From positions 1,408,501-1,472,500 of the forward strand of contig CM044312.1 of the NCBI GenBank assembly GCA_024291935.2: a stretch of 64,000 nucleotides of DNA, given 5' to 3'. The notes beneath the pieces were generated by a model. That model was given only the letters and a program-made list of their open reading frames with translations, had not been told where the DNA came from and did no database searches. The DNA comes from Okapia johnstoni (lineage: Eukaryota; Chordata; Mammalia; Artiodactyla; Giraffidae). This document shows, in pieces, positions 40,590 through 52,200 of the stretch; the stretch's first letter is position 1; every line of letters starts with the position of its first letter. Position numbers and translations under genes: made by a program.

Positions 40590-43500
40590 CTGGGGAGGAA
40601 GGGACACGGTCAGTGGCCGGCCGCCCTCGCACTCCAGCAGAGGGACCCCGGAGAGGGAGACATGCCTAGTTCCCACTGAAGCAGAATCCTCAATGCAGAA
40701 CATATTCTATCAGTCAGAAATCATCTTCAGTTCTCTATTAGGCAAGTCTCCCATTCCCCAAATTAATGTACAAGACATTATTAAAATTAAAACCGAAAAG
40801 CTGTACCTAAACGCAACATGAAGCACGACAAACTTGCTTCCCTACGGTGACAGAGGTGACAATGCTTCCTCTTTTCTTTTCCATATGTTTTTATCAAAAA
40901 AGCTGGGAACAAACCTTGCAAAAATCAAACCAAGGTCTTCAGCTTCTGTCTCCATCAGCAGTGTGTGTAACACTTTCCGTAAGAAGTGGACTCTGGGTTT
41001 GTCCAGTTCACTGAATTCAACAACCTGATGGAGTCAGAATAAACCATAACAAAGTCACGCGGGTCCAGCCAACTTTTCAATGGTTTCCAAACACAGTCTG
41101 AGGGAACAGCCGCCCCTCCCCACCCCCTTAACCAAGGTTACTCCCAGTTTTATAAAGTGGCCCAGCTGCGGCCCTGGGCCCCCTCATCCGTGTTGCAGGG
41201 TGCGCGCCCACGGGCGGGGGACTCAGCAGAGCTCAGTCAAGTTCAGGGGCGGAGGGACACTGAGCGAAGCAGGGCTCCCTACAGCTGAGACAGGCGCTGT
41301 CATCTCCACACCTCAGAGAAATTACGCCGACTAAAACCACACACACCCAGAATCTAGGTCCAGGAGGGGCAACTTTGTACATATCAAGATCACAGTGCAC
41401 GCATACAGTGGAGCACCATACAACACCAATAACATCTGAGAACGGGGCTGCAGAGGTCAGCGTGGACACATTCCAAGCCCACGCCGAAGTCAAGTAACTA
41501 GAAGGACAGCCACAGCCCGGTGACCCAGCACCACCTGTGCGGGGTGAAGAGCGTGCAGACGGAGGCCTGCTCAGAGCCCCTGCGAAGGAAAGAGGGGCCG
41601 GCCTCCCCAGGGGCGGCTCCAGGACCTACTGCAGCCGAAGGACACGGCGTGCGCCGTCCCTTCTGAGCTCAGACTCGCGCAAGCAGAAGCTGAGAGCGAC
41701 AAGGAAGCCCGAGTGGTCTGTGATATAGGTGCGCCCCAGGCCGGGTGCGGGGCGAGGCTGTGGGCCCTCACGCCCAGTGCAGCGGCTGACACCCAAGCCC
41801 CCACCCCAAAGACACAGGAGGGTAACTCAATAGGCTTGTGAGCAGGCCCCGCAGTCGCGCCCCCAGCCCCACAGAGAGGAGCCAGCAGCTGTCATGGGGC
41901 CCTACCAGCAACTTGACGCTGCGTGCTCGTCTGCCCTGATGATGAGGATGTTTTCCAGGTGAGTCAGGATCCAAGGACGTGTGTGTTCCTAAGGCACCAA
42001 ACACACTGGCCCCTGGGCCCTGAGCTCGCCTCTGGACTGCACGTTCACTTATATGGGGACTTCTCCCCCTAAAACGCACTGCAGGGCCACAAGCTCTGAA
42101 GCGGGGAGGCTCCTGACATGTGGAACCAGAATTCAGAGGCGACGGTCACGTCAGACGAGGCCTATTACTCCCACAGGGTCTGTGCCCCGACCCCACGTGG
42201 CTCAAGCTCAGCAGTGAACTTTCAACTTCAGTGCCCTGAGTTACTCCACGCGATGCATGCACCTTTAAGAGGGAGAGTGGCAGTGACTTCGTCTTCAACA
42301 AGTGGGCCACCAGATGAACCAAATTAGCAAAATTAGTGGCTGGCAAGTTTTCTAGGTCTCGAAATTTGTCCCATATGCTGAACTGGAATGTCATCTAATA
42401 GAACAATAAGAAGGGGAAAAAAGTTAAAATTCCACAAATTCTTAGAATAATCACTACAAACCTAATCCAAAGGTATTGTACTTAGTCACTTAGATGTAAT
42501 ATCCTTAAGATGAAGACTTCCTAGAAACAACTACACTGGCTTCGGGTACACAGTAGTTTGAAACCGCTTCACGTCATCTCTTTCTTTTGAGATGCTATCC
42601 CTCAAATCAGAGAAACACTAGACTGCAGAGGCCTTGTTGGTCAACCAGGTCACGGCACCCTCACCTGTGACAGGGCAAGGGGACTTGGGGACGGGGATCC
42701 GGGGGAGCCCACCCACCGCACTCGGCTCGGGGCCCTCAGTCAGACAGTGGACGGCAGGTGGCCTCCCAGCCCCGTCACCTGAAACCTGCGCTCGTAGGCA
42801 CAGAACTTGCCAGCCAGGAAGGCGTAGAAAGGGTTGTAGGTCTTCTCTTGCAGGCAGCAGTCCACCAGGACGTGAACGATCTCTCTCTCCTGCTGATCTT
42901 TAAGCCCCAGCCTGGAGGACAGAAGCAGCGAGCCCTGAACCTTCAGCCTGCCAAATGTCGGGAGGCCAAGGCAGACAGCTCTCCCAGGAGCACCCCATCT
43001 GGCCGTCTGGTGAGGTAAGCTGAGCGGAGAAGGTGCGGGGACGGGACTGGACCCCCGGCCTCGGCCTCGGGGACCGGGGGCCTACATGGGCTTGGGCTGG
43101 GCACTGACCCACAGGAAACGGCCTTAGCGCGGGCCAGCAGTGCGGTCCCTGCCATTGCACCTGCTGTTTCCTGTGTGGGCGGTTCCGGAAACAGTAAGAT
43201 CCACCCCTTTAGTGCCCAGTGTGGCGTCTGCACAGTCACGCAATACTTCCCCTGTATTTCTTTCTGAATTTGAAGCAAATAAAGGAAAACTAATATTAGA
43301 CTTTTTAGATGTACTTTGTCTAAGTACACAGATGCTTTTAAACCTGATTACAGCTGAGTACAGAAGCCACACGGGAGGTGTTGTCAGAAAGACAACTTGA
43401 ACAGGAAGAGTTAAGCGACTCATGACAAACAGCAGCCGCCGAGAACCACCAGGTGGTCCCCCAGTTCCTCCAATCAGACAGATCATAAGCTGTCCGCATC

Positions 43501-46500
43501 CGGAGTGACCAGCGGTCAGTCAGCAGGGGGGACCCCAGCCCCTGACTCAGAGGCCAAGTAGGAGGCGCACACGGGGCTTACTTCAGGAGCTTCTCGAACG
43601 CGTCCAGAAAGTCTTCGCTCGTCATTACTGTGCAGAATATGTTTCTCCTGACGTCGGTGTTCATTCTCTGCTTGCGGGCGAGTTCCAGGATCTTCGAGCT
43701 AACCTGGGAAGAGGGACAACAGTGCGCAGATGGCACAGACGCATCACTGAAACTTCTCCTTTGGTTCAGGACAGTTACGAAGTTTCTAAACTTATGTGTG
43801 TAATCCTGCAGCTTGACCTCGGGGATAACTGTAAGTCACGTGTGAATCCACACGTGTGAGTGCTGAATCTTCATTGCTGAGCACCACCCCGGCAACAGCA
43901 AGAGACAGAGCAGACCCCCTGGAGGAACCCGCCGGGTCTGGGGGTCTGCCCGTGTAAGCGAGGGGCAGGCGGCCAGTGTCTGACGGTTGAGCGTCCCCTC
44001 ACTCCCGTCTGCGTCTAAGTCTCTTAGCTAACGTTCTGATACTTTTCAAGGAAGTAACAGAAATGGAATTACATGACATTACAAAACAACAGCGATTTCT
44101 GTAATATCGTCAAATAACCCCAGGGACAGCCGTGTGCAGACACGGTCACCCACGCACCGTCCCAGCAAGTGGCTTTCGTGGAGCCTTCTGCGGACCGCTG
44201 TCCACCATCGGGGTGCCGCTCCAGGCGGACCCCACGATCCACCAGCGCCCGGAGTGCTCGGCGTTCAGGACGCTGTCCCAGGACACTCGGAGCTCGGGGT
44301 CCGTGCCCGTGCTGGCGCCGCGCACCTGTAAGAGAGCAGGCCACCGCGGCTCAGCACGGGAGCGCCACCCGGGCCTCTCCCCGTTTGGGCGAGGGCACTC
44401 CTGGCGTGGGACGCTGAGCCCGCAGGGAGGGACACCAGAGTCACAGGCGACCTCGCCACGTGTGAGCTTCCTGGGCCCAACCCCCAGACACGCTGTTGGA
44501 GGACAGCAGTCCCATGGGGGCCCTGAGGAGAGCCCCACGGCCGGCAGTGAGGACACCGCCAATGGGCCTGTGATCTGTGGGATGCGGCGACGGGACCTGA
44601 CCGAGGCCTGGGGCTGAGGGACCCGCCCAAGGGGCCCACGGTGAGAAGTCCCAAGGAATCTCAACAGACGAGCCCTCACCCCAGGCTGACCTCGCTGGTC
44701 TGGGTGGGACCCCAGCCAGAGGACGTGCCTGTTGAGTCTCTGTGTGGCTGAGGGCTCAGCGCAAGGGCACCCACAGCTCACAAGGGGAGTCTCAGCACAG
44801 AAACCTGCTGATTCCCCCACATGTGGGGACCTCGGCGACTGGATGGGCACCTGACCTGTGGCTCCCATCCGCTGTGTGCAGCGGGGAGCTTAGGCTTGGG
44901 GAGGAGGCAGCAGCGGCCCCCAGGGAGGAGAGGGAGGAGCCCCCAGGGAGGAGGAGGAGGCCTCCAGGGAGCGAGCCCCCCCCGCGCTCCCCAGGGAGGA
45001 GGCGGCAGCTGCCCCCAGGGAGGAGGAGGAGCCCCCAAGGAGGAGGAGCCCCCAGGGAGGGGAGGAGGAGGAGGGCCCCCCCAGGGAGGAGGAGGAGGCA
45101 CCCCCAGGGGGGAGGCGGCGGCGGGCTCACCAGGCCTCTCTGTAGCTTCCGCAGCCTCTCCACGGGCTCCGGGTCGTAGCCTGGGATCTTGCGCACGTCG
45201 TTGTTCTTCAGGGCCAGCAGCGTTTCCAGCATGAAGCGGACCTGAGACGGGGGCAAGAGCCACCCTCTCAAATGGGGGGAACCGGTGACCCTTCAAGTTG
45301 GGAAGGAAGGGACCAGCGTCCCGTATATGGTCACGACCGCCATCCAGCAGCGTTGATAGCAGTGCGGCCACCCACCCGGGGCTCCCAGCTGCCCCAGGGC
45401 CTCAGGTGCCCCCCTCCCCACCCCGAGTTCTTCCCATTCCTGGCCTTTCTCCTTCTTTAACTTTTAAGCTGGAAATAACATTGTACTTACAGAAGAGCTG
45501 CAGGAACAGCAGTGAGAATTCTCACAGGCCCAGAGGAGAGTCCCCAGTCTGAGTGCTGAGACACAAGCCCCATGCCACGTGCGTGCAGCACTCGGGGCCG
45601 CCTCTGCTCAGCACACGCCCCCCAGCCCTCAGCGAGCCCAGACCCCCGCCCACCTCCTCCAGCTTCGGGCCTCGAGCTACATGCACGTGTCTGCTGACCT
45701 CCCTGTAGTCAAAGCTAAAGGTCCGTCTAGTCAACGCTATGGTTTTTCCAGTGGTCACGTATGGATGTGAGAGTTGGACTGTGAATAAAGCTGAGCACCG
45801 AAGAATTGATGCTTTTGAACTGTGGTGTTGGAGAAGACTCTTGAGAGTCCCTTGGACTGCAAGGAGATCCAACCAGTCCATCTTAAAGGAAATCAGTCCT
45901 GAATATTCATCGGAAGGAGCCGAAGCTACAATACTTCGGCCACCTGATGCGAAGAGCTGACTCTTACCCCTGCCTTTTCCCTGAGCATCCAACACAGGAG
46001 CAGGGCGTTGGTCGGGAACCCCCGCTCGGCTCCCAAGACTCTCTGTGCCGGACGTGGCACCTCACCCACCTCTGTGGTCCCCAGGACCCTCAGAAGGCTC
46101 AGCCCCCGCCTCTCTCCTCACAGTGAACCTGGCCCTTGTCTCAGGGTTTCAAAACTGGGCCAGTCTTCCTTTCCAGTCTGTGTCTCTCAACAACCTACTG
46201 CCCACCTGGGGACCCAAGCTGGGCACCTGGCGTGACCTCTGACCCCTCTGTCTCTCCCCGTCCCCCAAGTCTGAGGACTTCTAAGCCCTAGACTCACGCC
46301 CACTGCAATTCTGCTGATCATCGCCCCAACTCAAGGTGGCTTTTCTCCTTTTTTGTAGCCAAAGTGACCTGAGCATGAGAACATGCATTTACCTACTCAG
46401 CCTCATCACGAGCCTCGTGCCTCTGGGATAAGGTTCCGATTCCCTGGGAGGTTCACAAGGCCCCAAGGCCAGCCCCTGCCCGCTCCCCGCAGGGAGGCTA

Positions 46501-49500
46501 TCCCTGCTCCTCAAATGAGGCCCCTGCCTCCCCCCAGGCCCCCATGGCTCCTCCATGCCTCTCAGTCTGCAGACCACAAATGAGGCAGGAGTCATGATTG
46601 GCCCCACTTTCCAGACGAGGAAACTGAGGCCCGGAGCACTCGGTCCTGTGGCGGCCAAGCGCGCTGACCCCTGAGCGCCTCGCCACAGGCCTCCCCAGTA
46701 AGCCTCCTCTGAAACGTTCAGTTTCACTAAACCTCAGCTGAACGTTCTTAAACCTGTGAGAGTAAAGAAGGTTCAGTCACACACTGAGATAAAGCCGCAA
46801 CACTAGATCAGGCAGGAGACACAGAGCTCGTGAGGAAGGAAGGGACACGCGCGCTGAGGCCAAGTTCAGGCAGTTAGGAAGCAGGTCAGAGGGGCGCGTA
46901 CCCTGGTCTGGTCCCGGAACTTGCCACCCGCTCCGCTGGCTTTGGCCTGAGTCTCAGTGATCAGTTCCTTAAGGGACAAAGCATCGTCCTTCCTCAGTGA
47001 AAAGCCCACGGTCTTCAGCATTAACAGGATCAGCTCGATATCTTTTTCTGTGAAAGTTTGCACAAGTTTCCTCAAAACGTCAAAGATGAGGAGAGACTGT
47101 ACCACGTGGAAGTTGTACAGATGGGCGATGATGGTGAACAGGTTGTCACACTCCTTCCCGTCTCGCCCGCTTTTATACACGTCATCAAACCTCCTCACCA
47201 CCGCCTCCAGAAAGTGGGCGCCCACCTGGACGAAGAGCAGAGAGCACATGACTGCAAACAAGAATCGCGTTGGCGCTATTCGCAGGGGCCCTTCTGTCAG
47301 CTTAAACGTGTATTAAAAGAATTAGTGCTTTAAAAATTAACATAAAATACGTAGGTGGCAGGATACGAGATCCCACCAGCACAAAGTTTAAGAACGCGAG
47401 TCTGAGTGCAGAGAGCTTCCCAGAGGGGAGCCCGAACTGCACACGACCAGAACCAGGCGACCGCGCGCAGACCTCCTCCAAGGGAGGGGCCTGTCTGGCC
47501 AGCAGCCATTCCGGTTCCTCGGAAAAATACAGTTGTGAAAACTGCTAAGAACGCACCCACATCTCTAAAAACATGCTATCTAACACAGCTCACTTCTCTG
47601 GCTCAGTCATGGATGGGAAGGATCAACCACCTAGGTCACGGGGGCTGACGGAGCTTCTAGTGGGGGCATTAACCCACAAGGAGGAGCGGGAAGCGTGGGC
47701 AGGGACCGCCGCTTTAGGACTGAGTAAGCCCGACCCACGGACGCCCGGTGGGCGGCTGGAGAAGCAGGGGCCGTGCTAAATCCCCGGGGAGGACGGACTG
47801 CAGCGGGGAACACACACGGGTTGTTGCCAAACGGCAAAGTAAGGCAGTACTGGGACCTCCGGGAAAGGCAGCCGATGGGAAGGAGAACAAGGACTCTGCG
47901 GAGCAGCTCTGACAGGCTGGACGAGAATACAGTCTAACCGTAAACACCCAGTTCAAGCCTCTTCACTGAAGACACCCCTGAATAATACACTCTTTTGATA
48001 ACGACCACTATGCTACATTCAAACAAACCTTAAAAAAAAAAAAAAGAGACCAGAATTCTGCAGACATCAAGAAAAAGTCTGCACCTGCAAAGCGGGGCTG
48101 AATAAACACCTGCCCATCACCTGCCTGGAGCCCCGAGGACTCGCACAGGGGTCGGACCCACAGGGGCGCTCCGCTGCTGAGAGAAGGCGACAAAAGATCC
48201 TGTACCACGTAAGGTCCTAAGGGATCAACAAGTTCTTCTGAATACAGATGTCATCTGGGAAAGGAGGCCTCGTTCACGTTCCCCCCTGCTTCCTCCCCCA
48301 CCTCAGTATAAAGTCCTGTCATCAGAGCTCCCTCAACAGCCCTGGAAGCCGCTACCCTGGGCGAGCGGATGCTAAGGTCAATGCAAGGGTGAAGAAGAGG
48401 ACCCGCGACGTGGTGGACCCCCTGACCCGACACAGGAGTCCCTGAGCAGGGACTGAAAACCCGGGGGCGGCGGAAGCGGCCAGGCTCCGAACAGCAGGCG
48501 CTTTAGACACATCGTCCACCGAACCCTGACAAAGGCCCCACTTCCCAGACACGGGCAGGTCCGTGGCCCACCCGGGGGAAACCAACGCTCCAAGCCCAGG
48601 CGCTGTCCTGTCTCACTTAATGCCGTTTTCCCTCATACTCCGGTGGCCTCCCGCCCAACGCAAAGGCCTGTGCTCAGAACACCGGCAACAGTCACCGTCA
48701 CAGCAGGAACACAGAGAAGACAGAGGCAAGTTGGACAGTACGGTCCAGAGGGAGAGAGACTAACAGCCAACAAGGACCAGTCAGAACCGACCTGGCCCAG
48801 CCACAGACGCTGGTCCACATCACACGGGCACCAAGCGCGGCCTGGAGTGAGATGCACAGACAGGGTGGGCCGGGCCGCCCCAGCCGGCCACTGAAGCGAG
48901 AGGCACCTGGACGGTCCCCAGCGGCGCGGCAGCCTTACCTCAAGGCCGATCGTGCGGTGCAGGATGCTGACCAGGAGGACGTGCTCCATGAGCAGCCGGG
49001 CGGGCATGGCTGTATACAGGGCACAGGCGCTCAGCACGGCGGCAGTCAGCGTGTTGTTCATGTCCTTCCTGCTGTGGCCCATGTACAGCTCCTCCAGCTG
49101 GCTGCTGATGGAGGCCAGGTTCGGCTCGCTCAGCCTGCAGACAGGTGGAAAGACAGAGAGACAAGGCCGCCGTTTTTTGGGTCAATTTAAGAAAAGGGAA
49201 AAAGTTACTAATATACCAGCAGGTCCTATTCTGTGTATGCATTTGTCCCGGGCAAGCCCCAAACCCAGCACATATGCAGAGGACACACAATCCTCTGGGA
49301 TCCGCAAATAACCTAACCGCTCTCCTTCCAGTGGAGATGCGGCCCCAGTGAAGCACACACAGGATCCCCATCAAGACCAGAGAGACCGTGACAAGGACAC
49401 CCTGCGGCCATCCTGACTCAGTATCCCCAGGCAGATGCAGGGAACCACCCTGAACACATCCACATGTACTGCTGGGAGAAGTCCGACTTTCCCATTTTCA

Positions 49501-52200
49501 GCTGGCATAAACACCTTTATTTCCTGATGCGGAAAAACAGCTGTACTGGGGGGGGGATGGGAGGATGTATTCGCACTGCTTCTGTGAGAAGACTACTTTA
49601 GCTAAAAAAAAAAGCATCCCAGGGTTTGGCTAGCTCCCAGAATCGCTCGTCCACTGTCAGAAGACAGTCTCTTCAAGGGACAGCACGCAGTGTCTCGCAG
49701 TTACCTGTTGATCAGACCTTTGACCTGTTTCTTGAGTCTTTCCAGCTCTTCTTTTTTCTGGGCGTCCTCTGTCTCCTCCACTTGCCTCACGTGAGGTGGG
49801 ATGTACTTTCCACCATTTTCACCAAGACTCTGCTTGAAAGGACAGAAATGAACTCTTCTTAGATGCTGGATCCCCAGGTGACGGGGCAGGCTGTCACCAC
49901 TGCTGCGCAGTCAACACCTGCTGTCTCCTGAGTGCCTGCACCAGCCCTGCATGAGCACACCAAAACTTAGGTGACTGTCAACACTACATTTCATCACCTC
50001 CCTTTTCCCTCTGGAGCCCTGCTGACCTGGCTGCGCGCCTCCGGTTTGTGCCCCCAAAGGCCCTACATCCTACTCATCTGCCAGCCTCCATCGACAGCAG
50101 GCACGGCCACGCACAAATGCTGAAATTACATGCACCACCAAGTTGGAGAAAAAGTCTGGAAAAACTTCAAACTTGTTCAAAACTAGTATCTAAGTTTACA
50201 TGATAAAATTAAAATCAAACTACTGCTCACTGTTTCCTAGACTTTCAACTTCATCTGTACGGGATTACAGATCATTATCACCAACCCTCCCTGACACCTG
50301 AGTGACGAAGCCTTTAGGAAACATTTTTTGTAAAGCGTGATCCGTGCTTAGAGAAAGTATGCCCCAAAAAACTTAATCTTAAGACACCCACTAGTATGTC
50401 AGTTACACCTCCACAAGCTGTGAAAGAGACTTGGGAACAGTCACAAAGACAGTGCTCAGAGAAACTGACAGCCCCTGGGGGCTTGCTCAGAGCACCAGGC
50501 ATGAAAGCACCAGGGACAGAAATGAAAGACAGATCACACCCTTCAGGAGGGAAGGTTCCCAGAGACGTTTGACATTAACAGATAAACGCATCAGTGAGAA
50601 AATGAGGGAAGGCCTTGCACACAAAAGTCACAGCAAGTGCAGAGGCAGAACGCTGAGCCGGTGAGAGGTGGAGAAGGAAGCAATTCCACGAGGCGCATGG
50701 TGCGGTGAGGCTGTTTTAACGGCCGAGGGGCCACCCCTCGAGCCACTGTCTGCCCTGCCATGGGTTCTGAACTTGGTCCTCAGTGTGAGACCTCATCCAA
50801 CCGAGTGTTAAGAGAGCAGTTTTGTGCTTTAGAAGGACTCACTGCAGGAGCAATTGGACAGGAAAAGGACTAGGCGAGGGCGGGCAGAGGTGCTGCAGCT
50901 GTCCCCAGGATACACCAGAGGCGGAACAAAGCAAGGGGGGTAGTCACGTGTGGAGCCTGAGGACAGCAGGTGGGGACGGCCACCAAGTCCCTGGGACAGA
51001 CCCTGGGATAGAAAGGTCTCTAGAGATGTTTTCTCCCTTCTCTATTACCCGCTGTGTGCCCAGCCGTATCCGACCCTGTGACCCCACGGACGGTGGTCCT
51101 TCAGGCTCCTGTGTCCATGGGACTCCCCAGGCAGGAGTACTGACCTGACAGACCCACACCCAACCGCAACCCTCGTTCCTCTGAAGGAGATCCCGGAGGA
51201 CCGAGATCGTGCACGCGGTACCTGATCGTCTGTGCGCCCACCCTCCGAGGGGTTTCCACTCCTCTCTCATCTTCTGCAAAACGGACCCTCTTTCTGCCGC
51301 CTTCCTCCTTGGCGGTGCCCTGGGCTCCGCGCGCTTCCTCTTCGGCATCGTCCTGGTCCTCCTCCTCCTCCTCGCTCCGCGCAACCTCTGCCGCCTGCCC
51401 GCTGCCCCCGTCCAGGTCCTGCTCCTCCCATCCGTCCTCAGAGTCGCTGTCCGCCTCACTCCCGGGGGGTGTCGGGCCCGCGCCCTCCTCCGCCTCGCTG
51501 CCGCTTTCACACAAGCCACTGCTTTTCCCAGGGCCCAGGGCCTCCAGGACATAGTCGAGCCCGTCGCGGGCAAAGCTGAGCGGCACGGAGCTGCTGCCGT
51601 CGCCCTTCTTCCTGCGCTTGTTCAGGCCGAGGCGCCGCTCCAGCTTTCGGATCTCGCGGTCCTCCTCCTCGTTGGCCGCCAGGAGCGCCCGTTTCCGCGC
51701 GGCGGCGGCGGCCTTGGTCCTGCCGGGCGGGCCCTGGGCCTGGGTCCGGGCCGGGGCGGCCTTGGGCGGAGCCGGGGGTGGCCGCAGCCCCTCGGACGGC
51801 CGGTCGGCCTCCTCCCGCGCCGCCCCCGCCCGGGGGCCGCCCGCTCCCCCGGCTCCGCCGCCGCTGCCCGGGCGGGGGTCCCGCGCGGAGCCCGCCGCCC
51901 TCTGGAGCCGGCGCGCCTTCCTCAGGCGCCGCTTTGCCCTCCTCAGCTCCCGGCGGCTTTTCCTCCCGCCCGGGCGCGCGCGGCCCGCAGCGCGGGGCCC
52001 CGCGGGGCCGCCGGGGGTCTCGCCCTCCGCGGCCCCCACTGCACGAACTCCTCCACGGCTAGCTTCAGCCGCCTCAGGGCCCCCTCCCCACCGCCCCCCG
52101 GCCCGCGGCGCGGCCCGCGCCCGCCTCCGCGCTTCCCGCGGCCCACGCGCCGCCGCAAGCCGGCCCGCGCCGGCACCGCAGCGCCGGTGGACGCCGCCAT
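40432..52200 (-). CDS. NOM1: NOM1 nucleolar MIF4G/MA3 protein, whole coding span
   Basis: NOM1 is the mammalian Sgd1 homologue. It is a nucleolar protein that binds eIF4A-type helicases, recruits protein phosphatase 1 and acts in small-subunit rRNA processing (established for the family). Eleven coding exons with GT/AG junctions run from 52200 down to 40432: 51222-52200, 49705-49829, 48939-49134, 46902-47225, 45131-45241, 44158-44325, 43582-43703, 42779-42911, 42263-42394, 40915-41024 and 40432-40589. With intact frames the product is 852 residues; human has 860. Order of parts: a basic N-terminal region, a low-complexity acidic and basic region with the PP1 docking motif KRVRF at about 304-308, a MIF4G domain at about 355-580, and an MA3 domain at about 636-760. 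Exon phases agree across all ten junctions. Two single-base deletions (exon 1) and one insertion (exon 11) break the frame as typed. These are probably sequence errors, because everything else is intact. Confidence 0.96.
40915..41024 (-). CDS. NOM1: NOM1 exon 10
   Basis: A 110-base exon, acceptor ccatcag, donor gtttgt. It reads VVEFSELDKPRVHFLRKVLH, then TLLMETEAEDLGLIFA. Phase 0 in, phase 2 out. Residues are about 765-801. The donor gtttgt is weaker than the others in this gene. Confidence 0.94.
41025..42262 (-). other. NOM1: NOM1 intron 9
   Basis: A 1.2-kb intron of unique, moderately GC-rich sequence. I recognise no repeat or gene in it. Confidence 0.75.
42263..42394 (-). CDS. NOM1: NOM1 exon 9, end of MA3 domain
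   Basis: A 132-base exon (44 codons), phase 0 at both ends, acceptor ttctattag, donor gtgcat. It reads MTFQFSIWDKFRDLENLPAT, NFANLVHLVAHLLKTKSLPL, SLLK. Its leading Met is internal, not a start. Residues are about 721-764. Confidence 0.96.
42779..42911 (-). CDS. NOM1: NOM1 exon 8, MA3 domain
   Basis: A 133-base exon with acceptor cctccag and donor gtgacg. It completes the split Lys and reads LGLKDQQEREIVHVLVDCCL, QEKTYNPFYAFLAGKFC, AYERRFQ. Phase 2 in, phase 0 out. The motif EK.YNPFYA..A.K.C is diagnostic for MA3-containing MIF4G proteins such as NOM1 and CWC22. Residues are about 677-720. Confidence 0.96.
43582..43703 (-). CDS. NOM1: NOM1 exon 7, start of MA3 domain
   Basis: A 122-base exon with acceptor ttcccag and donor gtaagc. 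It reads VSSKILELARKQRMNTDVRR, then NIFCTVMTSEDFLDAFEKLLK. Phase 0 in, phase 2 out. MNTDVRRNIFCTVM..EDF is the typical opening of MA3 domains. Residues are about 636-676. Confidence 0.96.
44158..44325 (-). CDS. NOM1: NOM1 exon 6, linker between MIF4G and MA3
   Basis: A 168-base exon (56 codons), phase 0 at both ends, acceptor ctcttacag, donor gtgcgt. It contains LRVSWDSVLNAEHSGRWWIV and GSAWSGTPMVD, a highly conserved NOM1 linker. The end (QKAPRKPLAGTV) is more variable. Residues are about 580-635. Confidence 0.95.
44905..45122. repeat. CAGGGAGGAGG minisatellite in NOM1 intron 5
   Basis: About 15 imperfect copies of a 10-18 base unit built on CCCCCAGGGAGGAGG, with GGAGGAGG runs. The NOM1 transcript reads the complement, rich in CCTCC and CCTGGGGG. 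It ends 9 bases from the exon 5 donor (exon edge 45131). Confidence 0.85.
45131..45241 (-). CDS. NOM1: NOM1 exon 5, end of MIF4G domain
   Basis: A 111-base exon (37 codons), phase 0 at both ends. It reads VRFMLETLLALKNNDVRKIP, then GYDPEPVERLRKLQRGL. The donor gtgagc at 45130 is followed within 10 bases by a purine/pyrimidine-asymmetric minisatellite in intron 5. Residues are about 543-579. Confidence 0.96.
45242..46901 (-). other. NOM1: NOM1 intron 4
   Basis: A 1.7-kb intron with a BovB fragment (45711-45966, plus strand, antisense to NOM1) and a short MIR-like piece near 46580-46650. The rest is unique. Confidence 0.8.
45711..45966 (+). mobile_element. BovB fragment in NOM1 intron 4
   Basis: Reads taaaggtccgtctagtcaac, gtatggatgtgagagttgga, ggagaagactcttgagagtc, then aggaaatcagtcctgaatat. 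It is the C-terminal part of BovB ORF2, in the opposite orientation to the copies at 35.3 and 54.2 kb. Confidence 0.9.
46902..47225 (-). CDS. NOM1: NOM1 exon 4, MIF4G core
   Basis: A 324-base exon (108 codons) that starts GTG after cgtccag and ends AGG|gtacgc. It contains VGAHFLEAVVRRFDD, GKECDNLFTIIAHLYNFHVV, FTEKDIELILLMLKTVGFSL and RKDDALSLKELITETQAKAS, the best-conserved part of the MIF4G domain. The frame is clean. Residues are about 435-542. Confidence 0.97.
47226..48938 (-). other. NOM1: NOM1 intron 3
   Basis: A 1.7-kb intron with no repeat I can name apart from an A13 run near 48030-48045. I see no other gene in it. Confidence 0.75.
48939..49134 (-). CDS. NOM1: NOM1 exon 3, first MIF4G helices
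   Basis: A 196-base exon between ctgcag and gtaagg. It reads LSEPNLASISSQLEELYMGH, then SRKDMNNTLTAAVLSACALY and MEHVLLVSILHRTIGLE, which are paired amphipathic HEAT-type helices of the MIF4G fold. Phase 2 in, phase 0 out. Residues are about 369-434. Confidence 0.96.
49705..49829 (-). CDS. NOM1: NOM1 exon 2
   Basis: A 125-base exon between an acceptor ending ttcaagcag and the donor gtaact. It reads SLGENGGKYIPPHVRQ, then a charged helix KKEELERLKKQVKGLINR that leads into the MIF4G domain. Phase 0 in, phase 2 out. Residues are about 328-369. KYIPPHVR is the conserved entry motif of NOM1/Sgd1 and CWC22-like MIF4G proteins. Confidence 0.95.
49830..51221 (-). other. NOM1: NOM1 intron 1
   Basis: Mostly unique sequence. 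It contains a short Bov-A-like fragment next to exon 1 (51048-51147) and, at about 50560-50960, sequence that looks like an eroded old mammalian interspersed repeat of unclear family. Confidence 0.8.
51048..51147 (-). repeat. Bov-A-like SINE fragment in NOM1 intron 1
   Basis: Plus-strand text tccgaccctgtgaccccacg, ggctcctgtgtccatgggac, tccccaggcaggagtactga is the complement of the Bov-A body. It lacks the tRNA part. Confidence 0.75.
51222..52200 (-). CDS. NOM1: NOM1 exon 1, basic/acidic N-terminus with PP1 motif; two apparent 1-base deletions
   Basis: The ATG at 52198-52200 has an excellent Kozak context (AAAGATGGCG). The frame opens MAASTGAAVPARAGLRRRVG and continues through the conserved LKLAVEEFV at about residues 45-53. 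At about 52033-52045 (a C run on the plus strand) one base is missing, and the protein continues in the next frame with GRKSRRELRRAKRRLRKARR, ARKRALLAANEEEDREIRKL and KRVRFAED. At about 51262-51272 a second missing base returns the frame that ends ...GGRTDDQ at the donor CAG|gtaccg. The exon is 979 bases, and phase 0 at its end needs 981, which confirms two lost bases. The frame that starts upstream at 52354 is not the real N-terminus. Confidence 0.92.
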
